A DNA stretch of 64,000 nucleotides from Desulfogranum mediterraneum DSM 13871 (GCF_000429965.1 NZ_AUCW01000004.1:248001-312000), one strand, 5' to 3'; positions 1 to 9,622 are shown, counted from the stretch's first letter. The notes: generated from the letters alone by a model not told the origin. Program-made: numbers and translations.

Positions 1-2063
1 CCGGAGCCCAGATCAATCTCACCGATGAAGTAACTTTGACCATGGATCTGTTCGCCCACCCCGACGGTGTCGGTCATGGCCGCACTATCCTTATCTCCGG
101 GCAGCACCGCCTCGTCCCAGATCGTGGGCGGCCCATAGCTGTTATGATCCAACTCGTCATAGTCGTAGGAGATCGTGCTTGCATTGAGGTTGACGATAAA
201 CAACTTCGCACAGTAGCTGTCCTTGTCCAGGGGGTCTTTAAAGGTTTGAGGGACCGGGAGGCCGGGGATGATGTTTGAGGAGTTATCCCGGTAGTCACCG
301 ATGACCCCGCCGCCGGCAAGATAGTTGATCGATTGATAGTAGATCTCGGAAAAGGGGTTGCCCCAGTTTCTACAGGTATTGGCCTTGGTGACATCGCTGA
401 ACTTTGAGAGGCCCCAGGAGCAGTTATCACCCTGATTGGAGTTATAGGTGCCGTCACTGCCGCCATAACCGATAATCCGGTACAGGCTCCAGGCATTGAT
501 CAGACCGTCCGCGGTATTGTTGGTTGAAGGCCCGCCTGCATACTGGGCCACCTTGGGAAAGGTGCCATCGGTGTCGACATTCACCTCATCGTCCAGATCG
601 CCCACGTTGCGGATGAGGACGCCGCCAGAGGCATGCTGATTGTAGGAACCGGCCACCATCCCGAACTGCATCTGTTTTTCATCACCATAGGCCTGGAGCA
701 GGCCGATGGGTTTATAGATATCATCTGCGGTCCCCTTGAGCTCATCCGCGCCCGGATAGAGCTTGCAGTGCTCACTGTTCCATTGATCCTGGGGCAGGAT
801 CAGTTTTTCCTTTGCCAGCCAGGAGGCCTGGCAGACCTGGACCCGCGCCACATAATTCCCCTCACCCAGCCGCTCACTCCAGGCCGGGTTATTGGTATAG
901 GCGTAGATTTTCGATTCAGAGGGGTTGTTGGCGTTGGTGGCGCCGTGATTATCATAGGGGCTGCCGCTCCTCCAGGTACACTGCCAGCGCTCATTACTGG
1001 CCCAGAGGGAGTGGTTCCCCTTGACCGCCTTGATCAGCGGTGGTTCTGCGTAGTCCTCGGAAAACTTATTGTTATAATTGGCCATAGGGACATCGGTGGT
1101 ATTGCCAAAGGTGACTCCCACCTTTTTCCAATCTATGGCCGTACCATCCTCGTCCTGATCGAGGTAGTCCAGCTTCGGGTCATAGTCAAAGCGATCCCGG
1201 GCATAGGCTTGGTCCCCCATGACCAGGCCCTTACAGGCATTGTAGCCGTTGGAACCGTCGTCAAGGGTAAAATCGGCGCAATCGTAGTTGTAGGGATCGG
1301 AAGTATCGCTGCAGGCGGCGGGGTCACCGCCACCACCGGTACACTCAAAATAGTCGGGGTCATTGGCAGGATCTGCACAGGCCGCATTAACCACGGTTTC
1401 ACTGCCAACCAGGCTGGTCACGTTGCCCAGGTCACAGTCGTAGTCCACACCAGCAACAAAGGGGACCAACTGCTCCAGGTCGCTTCCTCCATAATATTTG
1501 GCCCAGCTATGGGCGTCATGGGGGATGTAGGTACGCTCCAGGACCGTGGTGGTGGCGGTGTCCACCCTCCGGTGTCCGCCAAAGAGGACCTTCCGGATCG
1601 CATCGATCCGGGCCATGGCCACCCAGTTTAAAAAATTTCCTGACCACTGCTTTTTGGGGTGATTTTCGTCGGCCGCGGTAACTCCATCGTTGCAGTACTT
1701 GTCTATAGAGATGGCATCCGCAACAAAACGTTTATCCGCAGGATCATAGTAATAGCACTTGTGGCTGTCAAAGTAGCCATAGTAGTCCACAGCGTGCTTG
1801 TAGCCGGTCTCCGGCAGGGCGTCTCCATCCAGATCTGCGTAATCACTGTAAACCTTGTAGTACAACTGGTGATCATTGGAGGCATTGATCACCACCCGGG
1901 GCGTCGCCCCCTCCTCGACGATGTTGATGGGAAAATCATTGAACTCCGCCATGGTGTAATTCTGACTGGCCGAGACAAGGGAAAGGCCGGCAAGGCACCA
2001 AAAGAGCAGAGTAAACAGAAAGGTGGTGAGAAGGTGTTTAGGAAGTCGAGATAAAGCGTGCAT
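1..2063 (-). CDS. pilY1: PilY1-family type IV pilus tip/assembly protein (partial, C-terminus off window)
   Basis: The frame is open from an ATG at 2063 to the left edge, giving 687 residues with no stop; the C-terminal part lies outside the window. Residues 1-32 form a signal peptide. Residues about 140-163 carry the block typical of PilY1 proteins (WSGNFLNWVAMAR followed by IDAIRKVLFGG). The remaining visible part is rich in Asp, Asn, Gly and Tyr with many Cys, as in the N-terminal half of PilY1. PilY1 sits at the pilus tip or outer surface and acts in assembly, retraction control and adhesion. The usual C-terminal beta-propeller with its calcium site would be in the missing part, so it cannot be checked here. 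It is the last visible gene of the minor-pilin operon, 14 bp after pilX. Confidence 0.93.
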   Translation of the reverse strand, partial: MHALSRLPKHLLTTFLFTLLFWCLAGLSLVSASQNYTMAEFNDFPINIVEEGATPRVVINASNDHQLYYKVYSDYADLDGDALPETGYKHAVDYYGYFDSHKCYYYDPADKRFVADAISIDKYCNDGVTAADENHPKKQWSGNFLNWVAMARIDAIRKVLFGGHRRVDTATTTVLERTYIPHDAHSWAKYYGGSDLEQLVPFVAGVDYDCDLGNVTSLVGSETVVNAACADPANDPDYFECTGGGGDPAACSDTSDPYNYDCADFTLDDGSNGYNACKGLVMGDQAYARDRFDYDPKLDYLDQDEDGTAIDWKKVGVTFGNTTDVPMANYNNKFSEDYAEPPLIKAVKGNHSLWASNERWQCTWRSGSPYDNHGATNANNPSESKIYAYTNNPAWSERLGEGNYVARVQVCQASWLAKEKLILPQDQWNSEHCKLYPGADELKGTADDIYKPIGLLQAYGDEKQMQFGMVAGSYNQHASGGVLIRNVGDLDDEVNVDTDGTFPKVAQYAGGPSTNNTADGLINAWSLYRIIGYGGSDGTYNSNQGDNCSWGLSKFSDVTKANTCRNWGNPFSEIYYQSINYLAGGGVIGDYRDNSSNIIPGLPVPQTFKDPLDKDSYCAKLFIVNLNASTISYDYDELDHNSYGPPTIWDEAVLPGDKDSAAMTDTVGVGEQIHGQSYFIGEIDLGS

Positions 2064-2077
2064 GACAGTCTCTCCAA

Positions 2078-2749
2078 TCAGTATTTGCAATCTTGCGCAG
2101 CCGCACTTGAGATGAGAAAGTTATCCAACCGCCAGCGAACGGTGATCGTTGACTGACTATTTGCCAGGCCGAAATGTTGCGCTGCTATGGTATAGAGCCG
2201 GCTGGTCCCCCCGCCTGCCGAGCCAGCGCCCAGGCCTTCATAGCCTGAAACCATCTGCATACCGGAGCCGGGGTTGACCTGCACAGCTGACTGGACAAGG
2301 AAGTTGGTATGCTGGCGGGTGTTGAAGGTTGCAGCAGTGGAGGGGTCATTGATATCGGTGTAGGGGTAGTAGACAAACTCGCGATTGGTATCAGAAACCA
2401 CAGACGAAGCTGGGTTGGTATCGGAAAATTGCAGGACTTCGACAACGATGGTATTGCCGAGATGGGCAGCATTGGTGCCGGTGAGGGTCTCGGTAAAGCC
2501 ATTCTTGGTGGTCGTACAGATCGCGTTCTCAAAGATAAGTTGCTGGGCTAGTTCGGTGCCGCCGTCGGCCTGGTAAAAGGTCTGTTTATGGGTCTTATCG
2601 TTACCGGAAATCATCAGTTCAACCACAGAGGTCTGGATCGCCATGATACCCAGGATGGTCAGGACGAGAAGCATGATCAGGGCAGTCACCAGCACAAAAC
2701 CATGTTCGCCACGCCCCTCTCTGCGGTGTAGCAGTTTATAAGCAGTCAC
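2078..2749 (-). CDS. pilX: PilX-type minor pilin
   Basis: This 223-residue protein starts with a short basic leader and a pilin-like hydrophobic helix (residues about 18-40, beginning FVLVTALIMLLVLTILGIMA). The PilX N-terminal signature follows, with residues such as SVVELMISGNDK and an alternating-hydrophobic helix containing ADGGTELAQQ. PilX is a minor pilin that primes pilus assembly together with PilV, PilW, FimT/PilE and PilY1. The order pilW-pilV-pilX-pilY1 is the usual one. It lacks a canonical Glu at +5 of the mature helix, as PilX proteins commonly do. It lies 8 bp downstream of pilV and is probably cotranscribed. Confidence 0.88.
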   Translation of the reverse strand: MTAYKLLHRREGRGEHGFVLVTALIMLLVLTILGIMAIQTSVVELMISGNDKTHKQTFYQADGGTELAQQLIFENAICTTTKNGFTETLTGTNAAHLGNTIVVEVLQFSDTNPASSVVSDTNREFVYYPYTDINDPSTAATFNTRQHTNFLVQSAVQVNPGSGMQMVSGYEGLGAGSAGGGTSRLYTIAAQHFGLANSQSTITVRWRLDNFLISSAAAQDCKY

Positions 2750-2757
2750 AGTGCCTC

Positions 2758-3255
2758 CTAAACCCCTTCTTGTTTGATATAGTTATAGGTGACCATACTT
2801 CTCATGATGTTATTATTATCCTGCACATGGATCCGAACGGTTTTTGACCCAGCCACAGGAACGCCATCTGCCACATTCCAAAAGATGGTGTAGCGGCTGT
2901 CCGGCGAGTTAAAAGAACCATCCGCCGTGGCTGCGGTCACATTATCCAGGCCGAAATCAGCGCCGTTACCAAGGACGTCATCGATACCGTCATTCCCGGA
3001 GCTATCCTCATTGGCGCTGTTCCCGTCACCGTTGGCATCTGTTATCTCCTCGTAGGGTCGGGTGAGGATGTCTTCCACCTGGATAGCTGCCCAGTTGGAT
3101 GCCGTGGTTATCACCTGAGCCTTGCTGTTGCCCTGAATCGCGGAAATCTGCATGGAATAAAGAGAAAAAATACCAGTGGTCAGCACCAACATGGCAACCA
3201 GGGCTTCAATCAGGGTAAAACCTTGCTGGCTGAAAAGAAGCTGTTTCCTGTTCAT
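2758..3255 (-). CDS. pilV: PilV-type minor pilin
   Basis: This 165-residue prepilin has a cleavage site at Gly12/Phe13 (QQGFTLIEALVAMLVL) and Glu at mature +5. The following MLVLTTGIFSLYSMQ stretch is typical of PilV. The C-terminal part is Asp/Asn/Gly-rich (DANGDGNSANEDSSGNDG), resembling calcium-type acidic loops, although no function is proven. The start ATG overlaps the TGA stop of pilW by 4 bp, which implies translational coupling. The role is minor pilin in the pilus initiation complex at the inner membrane and pilus tip. Confidence 0.9.
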   Translation of the reverse strand: MNRKQLLFSQQGFTLIEALVAMLVLTTGIFSLYSMQISAIQGNSKAQVITTASNWAAIQVEDILTRPYEEITDANGDGNSANEDSSGNDGIDDVLGNGADFGLDNVTAATADGSFNSPDSRYTIFWNVADGVPVAGSKTVRIHVQDNNNIMRSMVTYNYIKQEGV

Positions 3256-4007
3256 AATCCCAGATTCCTCAGTTTAACGGTCATGATGAGCAAACGACGC
3301 CTGAAGTTGCTTGCCACGTTCCACGACACCCCGGATGCGTTCCAGGAGGCGTTGTCACCACTGTTGCCGGCAGGGGATGCCGTCAGGGCCGAGGCAGGCA
3401 GGGCACTCTGGTTACTGGTAAAATTAGGATCCAGATTCCTGGCGCGGGAAAGGAGGCTGATGGTAACGGCCCGGATCGTATCCAACTCTGCCGCAGTCGG
3501 GTTCCTGGTGTAGCTGTAGGTTGTCGGGTCCTTACTGCCGTTTTCCAGGTGATAGAGAAACTCTATGGCAACGATATTATCTGCAATCGGCTGATAGCCT
3601 CCGCCGGTATTGCGCCCCAAAGAGGCCACCCCGTCATCGGCCACCCCGTCATCGGTGGCATCATCTGCATCATTGAAACCAAACTGGACATCTTCGTTGC
3701 TATCTCCGGCATCCCCATCTCCGTTGAGATCCATGGTAACCTGCATCCATCCCTGGTTGGCCCCGGTGATACCGACATTAGCCGAACCGCTGGGGTCAAA
3801 CCCAGCCATCCGCAACTCGCTGACTATCAGGTTGAGGGAGGCACGCAGGTTCTGCTGCATCTCCACAACCTGATCCTGGGCCGTCTGGGTGCGCTGCTGG
3901 GTTAGGTGGGCAGAGTAGATGGCTGCAATAATGACCATAGAGAGCACCAGGGTGATCATCAACTCAACCAGGGTAAAGCCGCTCCTGTTGTGTAACATAG
4001 TCTCCAT
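3252..4007 (-). CDS. pilW: PilW-type minor pilin
   Basis: This is a class III prepilin of 251 residues with the leader cut at Gly10/Phe11 (SGFTLVELMITLVLSMVII) and Glu at +5. The helix is followed by the PilW-like NLRASLNLIVSELRMAGFDPSG segment. I chose the ATG at 4007 because GAGG lies six bases upstream; an in-frame GTG at 4019 and an ATG at 3998 are alternatives. The central part has an Asp-rich stretch (DLNGDGDAGDSNEDVQ) like the one in PilV. It is the second gene of the fimT-pilW-pilV-pilX-pilY1 series and is coupled to pilV by a 4-bp overlap. Confidence 0.88.
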   Translation of the reverse strand: METMLHNRSGFTLVELMITLVLSMVIIAAIYSAHLTQQRTQTAQDQVVEMQQNLRASLNLIVSELRMAGFDPSGSANVGITGANQGWMQVTMDLNGDGDAGDSNEDVQFGFNDADDATDDGVADDGVASLGRNTGGGYQPIADNIVAIEFLYHLENGSKDPTTYSYTRNPTAAELDTIRAVTISLLSRARNLDPNFTSNQSALPASALTASPAGNSGDNASWNASGVSWNVASNFRRRLLIMTVKLRNLGL

Positions 4008-4127
4008 ACAGATCCTCACTCCTCACTGATACCAATCCTTTGCAGCCCCCCTAGCCGACAGGGCCCAACGGAGACGCCAGCCTTTAACTTAGCAAGACGC
4101 TAAGAAATCACCTTAGGGATGAACGCG

Positions 4128-4670
4128 TTACTGAATGCTAATATTACCAACAAAGGACAGCACGACATCGGATTCCCTGCCTTGATCATTACAGAGCGTT
4201 ACGGTCCCAATGCTAATAGGAAGACCTGTAGGGTTAAATCCGGTCCACTCGCCGGTAAAGGTTACACCATCCGTACCATCATTTTTAGTTACACAGAGAG
4301 CTACATTTTTTGGCATTGCAGCACTCCTCCAAGTCGGCTCATCGCCATCCTGAGTATTGTTCCCGGTATTAGCCCCACTGCCATCATCGATAAATATCGT
4401 ATACCCCCCGCCCGGCTCAGGCACGCTATTGGGCAATCCACCACAGACAACATCATTAATTTGTATTACCACCCGCTCGTTTCTTTTAATCGCTTCCTGC
4501 TTGGCCAACTGCATATCCAGGAAGAGATCTCGGGTGGCGCTGCGCAATCGAATATCAGGCAGCCAGGACATAAAGGCAGGGATGGCAACAGCCGCCATCA
4601 CTCCTATAATAGCCAAGACCACCACCACTTCTATGAGGGTAAACCCTCTCTGATCACGTTTCTCTTTCAT
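4128..4670 (-). CDS. fimT: FimT/GspH-type minor pseudopilin
   Basis: This 180-residue prepilin has a very short leader (MKEKRDQRG/F), Glu at +5 and a strongly hydrophobic helix (TLIEVVVVLAIIGVMAAVAIP). A GspH/FimT domain follows, with LRSATRDLFLDMQLAKQEAIKRN. FimT/GspH proteins are minor components of type IV pili or type II secretion pseudopili, and some FimT proteins bind DNA during uptake. Here its position at the head of a pilW-pilV-pilX-pilY1 series supports a pilus role. A sigma-54 promoter match lies 48 bp upstream. A 108-120-bp gap separates it from pilW. Confidence 0.88.
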   Translation of the reverse strand: MKEKRDQRGFTLIEVVVVLAIIGVMAAVAIPAFMSWLPDIRLRSATRDLFLDMQLAKQEAIKRNERVVIQINDVVCGGLPNSVPEPGGGYTIFIDDGSGANTGNNTQDGDEPTWRSAAMPKNVALCVTKNDGTDGVTFTGEWTGFNPTGLPISIGTVTLCNDQGRESDVVLSFVGNISIQ

Positions 4671-4717
4671 TGCCTCTGCACCTGAGATAGATAAAACGGG
4701 AGATACACTATTTTCCT

Positions 4718-4733
4718 AGCAACTACTACACCA
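4718..4733 (-). promoter_or_regulatory. Sigma-54 (-24/-12) promoter match upstream of fimT operon
   Basis: On the minus strand the sequence reads TGGTGTAGTAGTTGCT. The invariant GG and GC are spaced exactly as in the consensus (TGGCACG-N4-TTGCW), and the whole TTGCT block is present. The predicted start is near 4706, giving a leader of about 36 bases before fimT. A sigma-54 activator gene of PilR type lies immediately downstream on the map (4864-6240), which makes this promoter plausible. Confidence 0.6.
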
Positions 4734-4863
4734 ACCCCAGATCAAACACGGTATTCATCTTAAATAACAATTAAAAACTGACTGCCAGATCAAAAGGGGT
4801 GCTCCTGCCAGCTCGAAAACCTATTAAATAATATCACAACCGCCAGCTGAATTATAAAAAAAA

Positions 4864-6240
4864 TTAACAACCATACTCCTTCAGCTTGCTCAGCAGGGCC
4901 GGATAACTGATCTCCAGCATCCTGGCCGCCTTGCTCTTGTTGCCCCCTGCCGCCTCCATGGCCCTGGAGATCATCTTCTCTTCCATGATCAGCTTGGCCT
5001 TTTTCAGGGAAAAGGTGCCAAAAAAATCGTTGATTCTTCGCTGCTGGGAGGCGGTACCAAAGTAGTCGGGCAGGTTTTCCGGGACAATCAGCTCATCCTC
5101 GGCCAGGATCACGGCCCGCTCGATCACATTCTCCAACTCCCGGACATTGCCTGGCCATTCATGCTTAAGCAGCTGCTCCATGGTCCGGGGAGAGAAGGCT
5201 CTTACCTGCCGCCCAAGTTGACGGTTCATCTTGGCGAGGAAGTGATGACAGAGCAGGCTCAGGTCATCGCGCCGTTCCCGGAGCGGCGGCACTTGAATCT
5301 GGACGATATTGAGCCGATAAAAGAGGTCTCCCCGGAACTGTTTGTTCTCGACCATCTCTCCAAGATCGCGGGCCGTTGCCGCCACGATCCGGACATCGAC
5401 AGGCCGGGTGGCAGTACCACCCACCCTCCGGATCTCCTGCTCCTGCAAGACCCGCAGCAACTTCACCTGCATGGCCAGGGGCAGCTCAGCGATCTCATCA
5501 AGAAACAGGGTCCCCTGATCAGCGGCCTCAAAGAGGCCGGGCTTGTCCTGTTCAGCCCCGGTAAAGGCCCCACGGACGTAGCCAAAGAGTTCACTCTCCA
5601 GCAGATTTTCCGGAATGGAGCCACAGTTGACCGCCACAAAGGGACGACTCTTTCGAGGACTGGCCTGATGAAGCCCCCGGGCGACCAGCTCCTTGCCGGT
5701 TCCCGACTCACCGGTGACCAAGACGGTGGTGCTGTAGGGCGCAACCTTTGCCGCCAGCTCAAAGAGCTGCTGCATGGCGGCCGACTTACCGATCATCCTG
5801 CCAAAGCCGGTCCCTGCACCCTCCCCGGCAACCTGGAGGCGCAGCTGACGGTTCTCCTCCAGGAGCTGATTACGCTCCTCCACCTTTGCCAGGACCTGGA
5901 GGATCTCGTCCTCCTTAAAGGGCTTGGCGATATAATCGTAGGCACCCAGCTTCATGGCCTTGACCGCATCCTCGATGGTGCCATAGGCGGACATCATGAT
6001 CACCGTGATTTCGGGACAGACTTTTTTGGCCTCGGCCAAAAAGGCAAGCCCATCCATCCGGGGCATCCGCAGATCACAGAGCACCGTAGGGCAACCGCTC
6101 GCCTCCAACGCTTTGAGCCCATCCATCCCATTTGGAGCGAGCTCGACGGTGTAGCCGTGCCGAGCCAGCATGGCGGTGAGCATATGGCGCATGTTGGCCT
6201 CATCATCTACGATGAGCAACTTTTTGGGATCAAGATTCAT
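4864..6240 (-). CDS. pilR: PilR-like sigma-54-dependent response regulator
   Basis: This is an NtrC-family activator of 458 residues. The N-terminal receiver (about 6-120) has the acidic pair VDDE, phospho-acceptor Asp56 (VLCDLRMP) and Lys106 (AKPF). The AAA+ domain has Walker A (GESGTGKE), the sigma-54 contact loop GAFTGA and Walker B (GTLFLDEI). The C-terminus is a Fis-type helix-turn-helix (NKSKAARMLEISYPALLSKLKEYG). I start at the ATG at 6240 because longer in-frame starts run into the kinase gene and lack receiver homology. The gene overlaps the 3' end of the kinase by 11 bp. Location between pilus genes, with sigma-54 promoter matches at pilA and fimT, points to PilR. The family alternative is another NtrC-type regulator. 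Confidence 0.87.
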   Translation of the reverse strand: MNLDPKKLLIVDDEANMRHMLTAMLARHGYTVELAPNGMDGLKALEASGCPTVLCDLRMPRMDGLAFLAEAKKVCPEITVIMMSAYGTIEDAVKAMKLGAYDYIAKPFKEDEILQVLAKVEERNQLLEENRQLRLQVAGEGAGTGFGRMIGKSAAMQQLFELAAKVAPYSTTVLVTGESGTGKELVARGLHQASPRKSRPFVAVNCGSIPENLLESELFGYVRGAFTGAEQDKPGLFEAADQGTLFLDEIAELPLAMQVKLLRVLQEQEIRRVGGTATRPVDVRIVAATARDLGEMVENKQFRGDLFYRLNIVQIQVPPLRERRDDLSLLCHHFLAKMNRQLGRQVRAFSPRTMEQLLKHEWPGNVRELENVIERAVILAEDELIVPENLPDYFGTASQQRRINDFFGTFSLKKAKLIMEEKMISRAMEAAGGNKSKAARMLEISYPALLSKLKEYGC

Positions 6241-7780
6241 ACTCGGCGCCTCCCTGCCGGATTTTTTCACAACCAGCTCCCCCTGCTTCACACAGGGGGA
6301 GGGTAATACAGACGGTAGCCCCCTGGTGCTCTTCACTCCTGAACTCCATACGCCCCCCCATACCCTCCACCAGGGAACGAGAGACCGTCAGTCCCAGACC
6401 GGTACCGGAACCCGGGGGCTTGGTGGTGAAGAAGGGGTCAAAGACCGAGGCCTGTTCTTCCGGGCCAAGCCCTATTCCATTATCCCTGATCGTGACCTGC
6501 CAGCGGGATGGATCAGGCTGGTTGGATGTGACCAGGGAGATCTCCCCACCCTGCTGGCCATGTTGTTCCAGAACCGCGTCGATGGCATTGAGCACCACAT
6601 TGTAGAGCACCTGCCGGAGGCCATCGCTGTTGATACAAACCAGATCCTGGCCCGCCTCTATTTGGAGGTCAAAGGGTACATTCTCCGGCTTCCTCCCCTG
6701 CCGGATCGTCTCCACCACCGAGACGACCAGGGGATTGGCGTGGACATCTTCCTGGGCAGCCGGCGACGGCCTGCTGCAATCCACCAGCTGCCGCACCAGA
6801 CCGTTGATCCGAGCCAATTCACCCTCAGAGCGACGGATGAACTCCAGCTTCTCCTCCCAGTCAATATTTTCCTTTTTCAATAACTCCAGGTAACCACCAA
6901 CCACACCCAAGGGGTTGCCGATCTCGTGGGCCAATCCTGCCGCCAGCCTTCCGGTAACAGCCATTTTTTCAGCACGGACCATTTCGTGACGGTTTTGCTC
7001 AAGATCACGATTGGCACCTTCAAGCTGTTGAATAGTATGCTCCAGCGCACTGCGATCACGATCAATTCGTTGCAACATGGAGCGCACAGCACTGGAAAGT
7101 TGTCCAAGTTCTCCAACCGAAGCACTTCCAGTAAAATGGTAGTTATTAATCCCTTGATAGGTATCGGCAAGCCGAATCAAACGATCAACAGGACGAAAGA
7201 TGGAGTGAGAAAGACGAAAAAAGGCAAGGGTTGTCATAACAAGGGCCTGCACCAAAAGACATCCTGCAATCACCCTTTCCTGCTTGAGCAGATCAAGCCA
7301 ATAGACAGACAGGGGAATAGTCAGACCAATAACACCACGTTCTTGCAGACTATCCTGAAATGGGACAGCAAGGTGGGCATATGAAGAAGGAACAAAAAGG
7401 GAAACCAGTGGATTATGTGAGAAATAACGAACGGAGGTACCGGAGGATTGGGCATCATCTAGGACCTTCCCCAAGCCGGCTAGACAGTGTTCCTCCTGAC
7501 CAAATACCATTTCTTTCTCTGCGACGAGCCACACACACCTTGCATCTAACTGTACCATTGTCGCAAGCATAGCATCATGAAAACGAGCCTGATTATCGAG
7601 ATCCTTTCCCTTGGCATAAATATGAGTGAGCAACGAAAGTTGTTGACGGGCATTTTCCATCCCTGTGGTAAGAACCGAAGTATGCCAGAAGAGAACAACG
7701 ATAGCATTGGTCAGCACCATCCCAATACTGATAAAAAAGAAAAAAGTCCGACTCGAAGAAAATTTGAGCCCACCAATCAC
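6230..7780 (-). CDS. pilS: PilS-like sensor histidine kinase
   Basis: This 516-residue membrane kinase has a first membrane segment at about 12-33 and a periplasmic sensor region at about 35-168. A second membrane segment lies at about 170-190 and a HAMP-like linker follows it. The HisKA domain carries phospho-acceptor His285 (GLAHEIGNPLG), and the ATPase has DNGIGLG and GSGTGLGLTVS motifs. It overlaps and surely phosphorylates the adjacent sigma-54 regulator. Classical PilS has six membrane helices, whereas this protein has two plus a periplasmic domain, so the PilS label rests on context rather than architecture. The 5' half of the gene is visibly more AT-rich than the 3' half. Confidence 0.83.
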   Translation of the reverse strand: MIGGLKFSSSRTFFFFISIGMVLTNAIVVLFWHTSVLTTGMENARQQLSLLTHIYAKGKDLDNQARFHDAMLATMVQLDARCVWLVAEKEMVFGQEEHCLAGLGKVLDDAQSSGTSVRYFSHNPLVSLFVPSSYAHLAVPFQDSLQERGVIGLTIPLSVYWLDLLKQERVIAGCLLVQALVMTTLAFFRLSHSIFRPVDRLIRLADTYQGINNYHFTGSASVGELGQLSSAVRSMLQRIDRDRSALEHTIQQLEGANRDLEQNRHEMVRAEKMAVTGRLAAGLAHEIGNPLGVVGGYLELLKKENIDWEEKLEFIRRSEGELARINGLVRQLVDCSRPSPAAQEDVHANPLVVSVVETIRQGRKPENVPFDLQIEAGQDLVCINSDGLRQVLYNVVLNAIDAVLEQHGQQGGEISLVTSNQPDPSRWQVTIRDNGIGLGPEEQASVFDPFFTTKPPGSGTGLGLTVSRSLVEGMGGRMEFRSEEHQGATVCITLPLCEAGGAGCEKIRQGGAEYES

Positions 7781-7864
7781 AGGACCTCCTATATAGTCTG
7801 AGCAATTTTTTCTTGGGCAACGCCCCGGCTTTGCCGGGTTATTGTCAAATGTGGTGTGCGAGGG

Positions 7865-8268
7865 TCAGGCAGCTTTCCTGTCAGGCTGATCGATAACTCG
7901 TACTCCATCTCTGAACTCCACCCCGGTTATGACCTCTGCTAACCTGCGGAATCCCTTTATCCATTTTCGACGCTTCTGAGCGTTTTCCAGTAGCTTAAAG
8001 ACCATTGCCAGGGTGGTTCCCGTGGTCTGCAGTTACGGCTCTTCTTGGTCCTCAAACGCACCGTTGAAAAGGTCGACTCAATCGGATTGGTCGTCCTGAT
8101 ATGCACCCAGTGTTCCGTCGGGAAATCGTAGAAGGCTGTATTGGCATCCTCTTTGGTCTCTGCCGTCCAGATGTCGTGCAGCGCAACCTTTACCTTGTGC
8201 TGCATCGACTTTGGTAACTTGTTGAGCACCTTAGCTGTCTTAATGAGAGGTGGCCCGGAAATGCTCAC
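7865..8268 (-). pseudogene. IS256-family (mutator-type) transposase remnant
   Basis: Only the C-terminal third is left. One frame (8268 to about 8010) reads KTAKVLNKLPKSMQHKVKVAL, then TEHWVHIRTTNPIESTFSTV, which is diagnostic for IS256-type transposases. About 30 residues normally found between the ETKEDANTAF and YDFPTEHW segments are missing, so there is an internal deletion. A frameshift near 8030 moves the rest into another frame, which reads MVFKLLENAQKRRKWIKGF and ends at a stop at 7865. The N-terminal two thirds are absent because IS1380-like sequence begins immediately to the right. The gene is dead. Confidence 0.85.
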
Positions 8269-8289
8269 TGAACCTGCTCAAAAGAGGTG

Positions 8290-9246
8290 AGGTTCAATTC
8301 TCGCCTCTTGATACCGGACACATCCCACTGGATGCCGATGTTTTCCCCATGGACAACTCTGGTACCAAAAGGAGAAAGTCAGCCGAACCTACAAGGGACA
8401 CGATGGCTATGCTCCCATAGCCGCATACCTCGGCCTGGAAGGGTGGTGTCTGGATATCGAATTTCGCCCTGGTAGCCAACACAGCCAGGAAGGCTTTATC
8501 CCCTTCATGGAACAGGTGCTCCAGCGGGCCAGGGCGCTCACTAGCAAGAAATTGTTGGTTCGCCTAGATTCAGACCATGATGCTATTGAAACCAGGGGAT
8601 TATCCCGCAAGGCTGAAAAAGTGTCCTATATCGTTAAATGGAACCCTCGCAGAGAGATTACTGGCGCATTATGCCGGAAAGCGTTCGCAGAAGGCGCTGT
8701 ATCAGAGCCTCGAAAGCACAAAAAAGTTGCCCTGCTCACCATTAAAAGCACCAGGAATATGAAGGCGAAAAATTCGTTTTCACTAATGTGGTAGGGGTTA
8801 CTGAGCGAAAGACCGACAAACGCGGGCAAGTACTGCTGGAACCCGATATCTCGGTGGAGGGCTGGGGGACCAACCTCGACCTACCAGAAGAGAACATTAT
8901 CCGCCTCTATCAGAACCACGGTTTGAGCGAACAGTTCCACAGTGAGTTTAAAACCGATTTGGATTTAGAGCGCCTGCCAAGCTGGAAGTTTGCAACCAAT
9001 GCTGCGGTAATGGCCATGGGTGCATTTGCGTACAATATTCTCCGACTGATTGGACAACTGGGCAAGAGCTCACCGATAGGCCGCCCAGGAAAACGACGGC
9101 GTCTGAAGACAGTTATCCAGGAGTTGATCTACCTGGCAACTCGTCTCGTTGTAAATGGACGTCGCCTACGACTACGTTTTGGAAGACACTGTCCAGCTTA
9201 CGCCGCTTTTGCCGCTGTATACAGCCGACTTTTAGTCGGCGGATAA
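8290..9246 (+). pseudogene. IS1380-family transposase remnant (frameshifted, 5'-truncated)
   Basis: Three successive frames together give a DDE transposase of the IS1380 type. The first is LDADVFPMDNSGTK (about 8328-8370). The second is YKGHDGYAPIAAYLGLEGWC and onward (about 8375-8750). The third runs to a stop at 9246 and reads FTNVVGVTERKTDKRGQ, then NLDLPEENIIRLYQNHGLSE and LERLPSWKFATNAAVMAMGA. Frameshifts lie near 8370 and near 8755. The N-terminal part is missing at the junction with the IS256 remnant. It cannot make an active transposase. Confidence 0.85.
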
Positions 9247-9622
9247 GAAGGATTGCTTGTCTCGAGAAGGACCGATCTTCAAGAGAAGTGCGCCCTGGCT
9301 TCGTAATTTTGTCAGATTGTCAAAGATCCAAGCCCGTTTCAGCAGCTTTTAAGCAGGTGGGAGGCGACCGATGAAGTAGCCTGGGTAAAAAAAAACAATT
9401 GATTCAGATATAGCGCATAAGCGTGAGCGGCTGGGTCACGGATTCAGGTAAATGGCCCGGGAATGGGTGCAGACAGAGAAGAAAGAGGAATTCAACAAAA
9501 TTCTATTTGGAAAAATAAGGTCAAGTAACGTCATAGACTTACAACATTTCGTTCTCACAACACAATGACCTCTTTCCTCTTTCCTCTTTCCTACAAAATA
9601 AAGTTTGATTCAATATCGTATA
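9247..9622. other. Intergenic stretch, probable insertion-sequence debris
   Basis: No plausible gene is present between the IS1380-like remnant and the pilus-linked gene to the right. I see no clear terminal inverted repeat or target duplication. A pyrimidine-rich run near 9567-9595 contains three near-identical CCTCTTT units. The stretch may hold the decayed right end of the IS1380-like element. Confidence 0.4.

Noticed and set aside
4020-4127. Possible c-di-GMP riboswitch between fimT and pilW
   Set aside because: The stretch has short hairpins, but I could not find the conserved GEMM blocks (GCAAACC-like and GACGCAAAGCC-like) in order.
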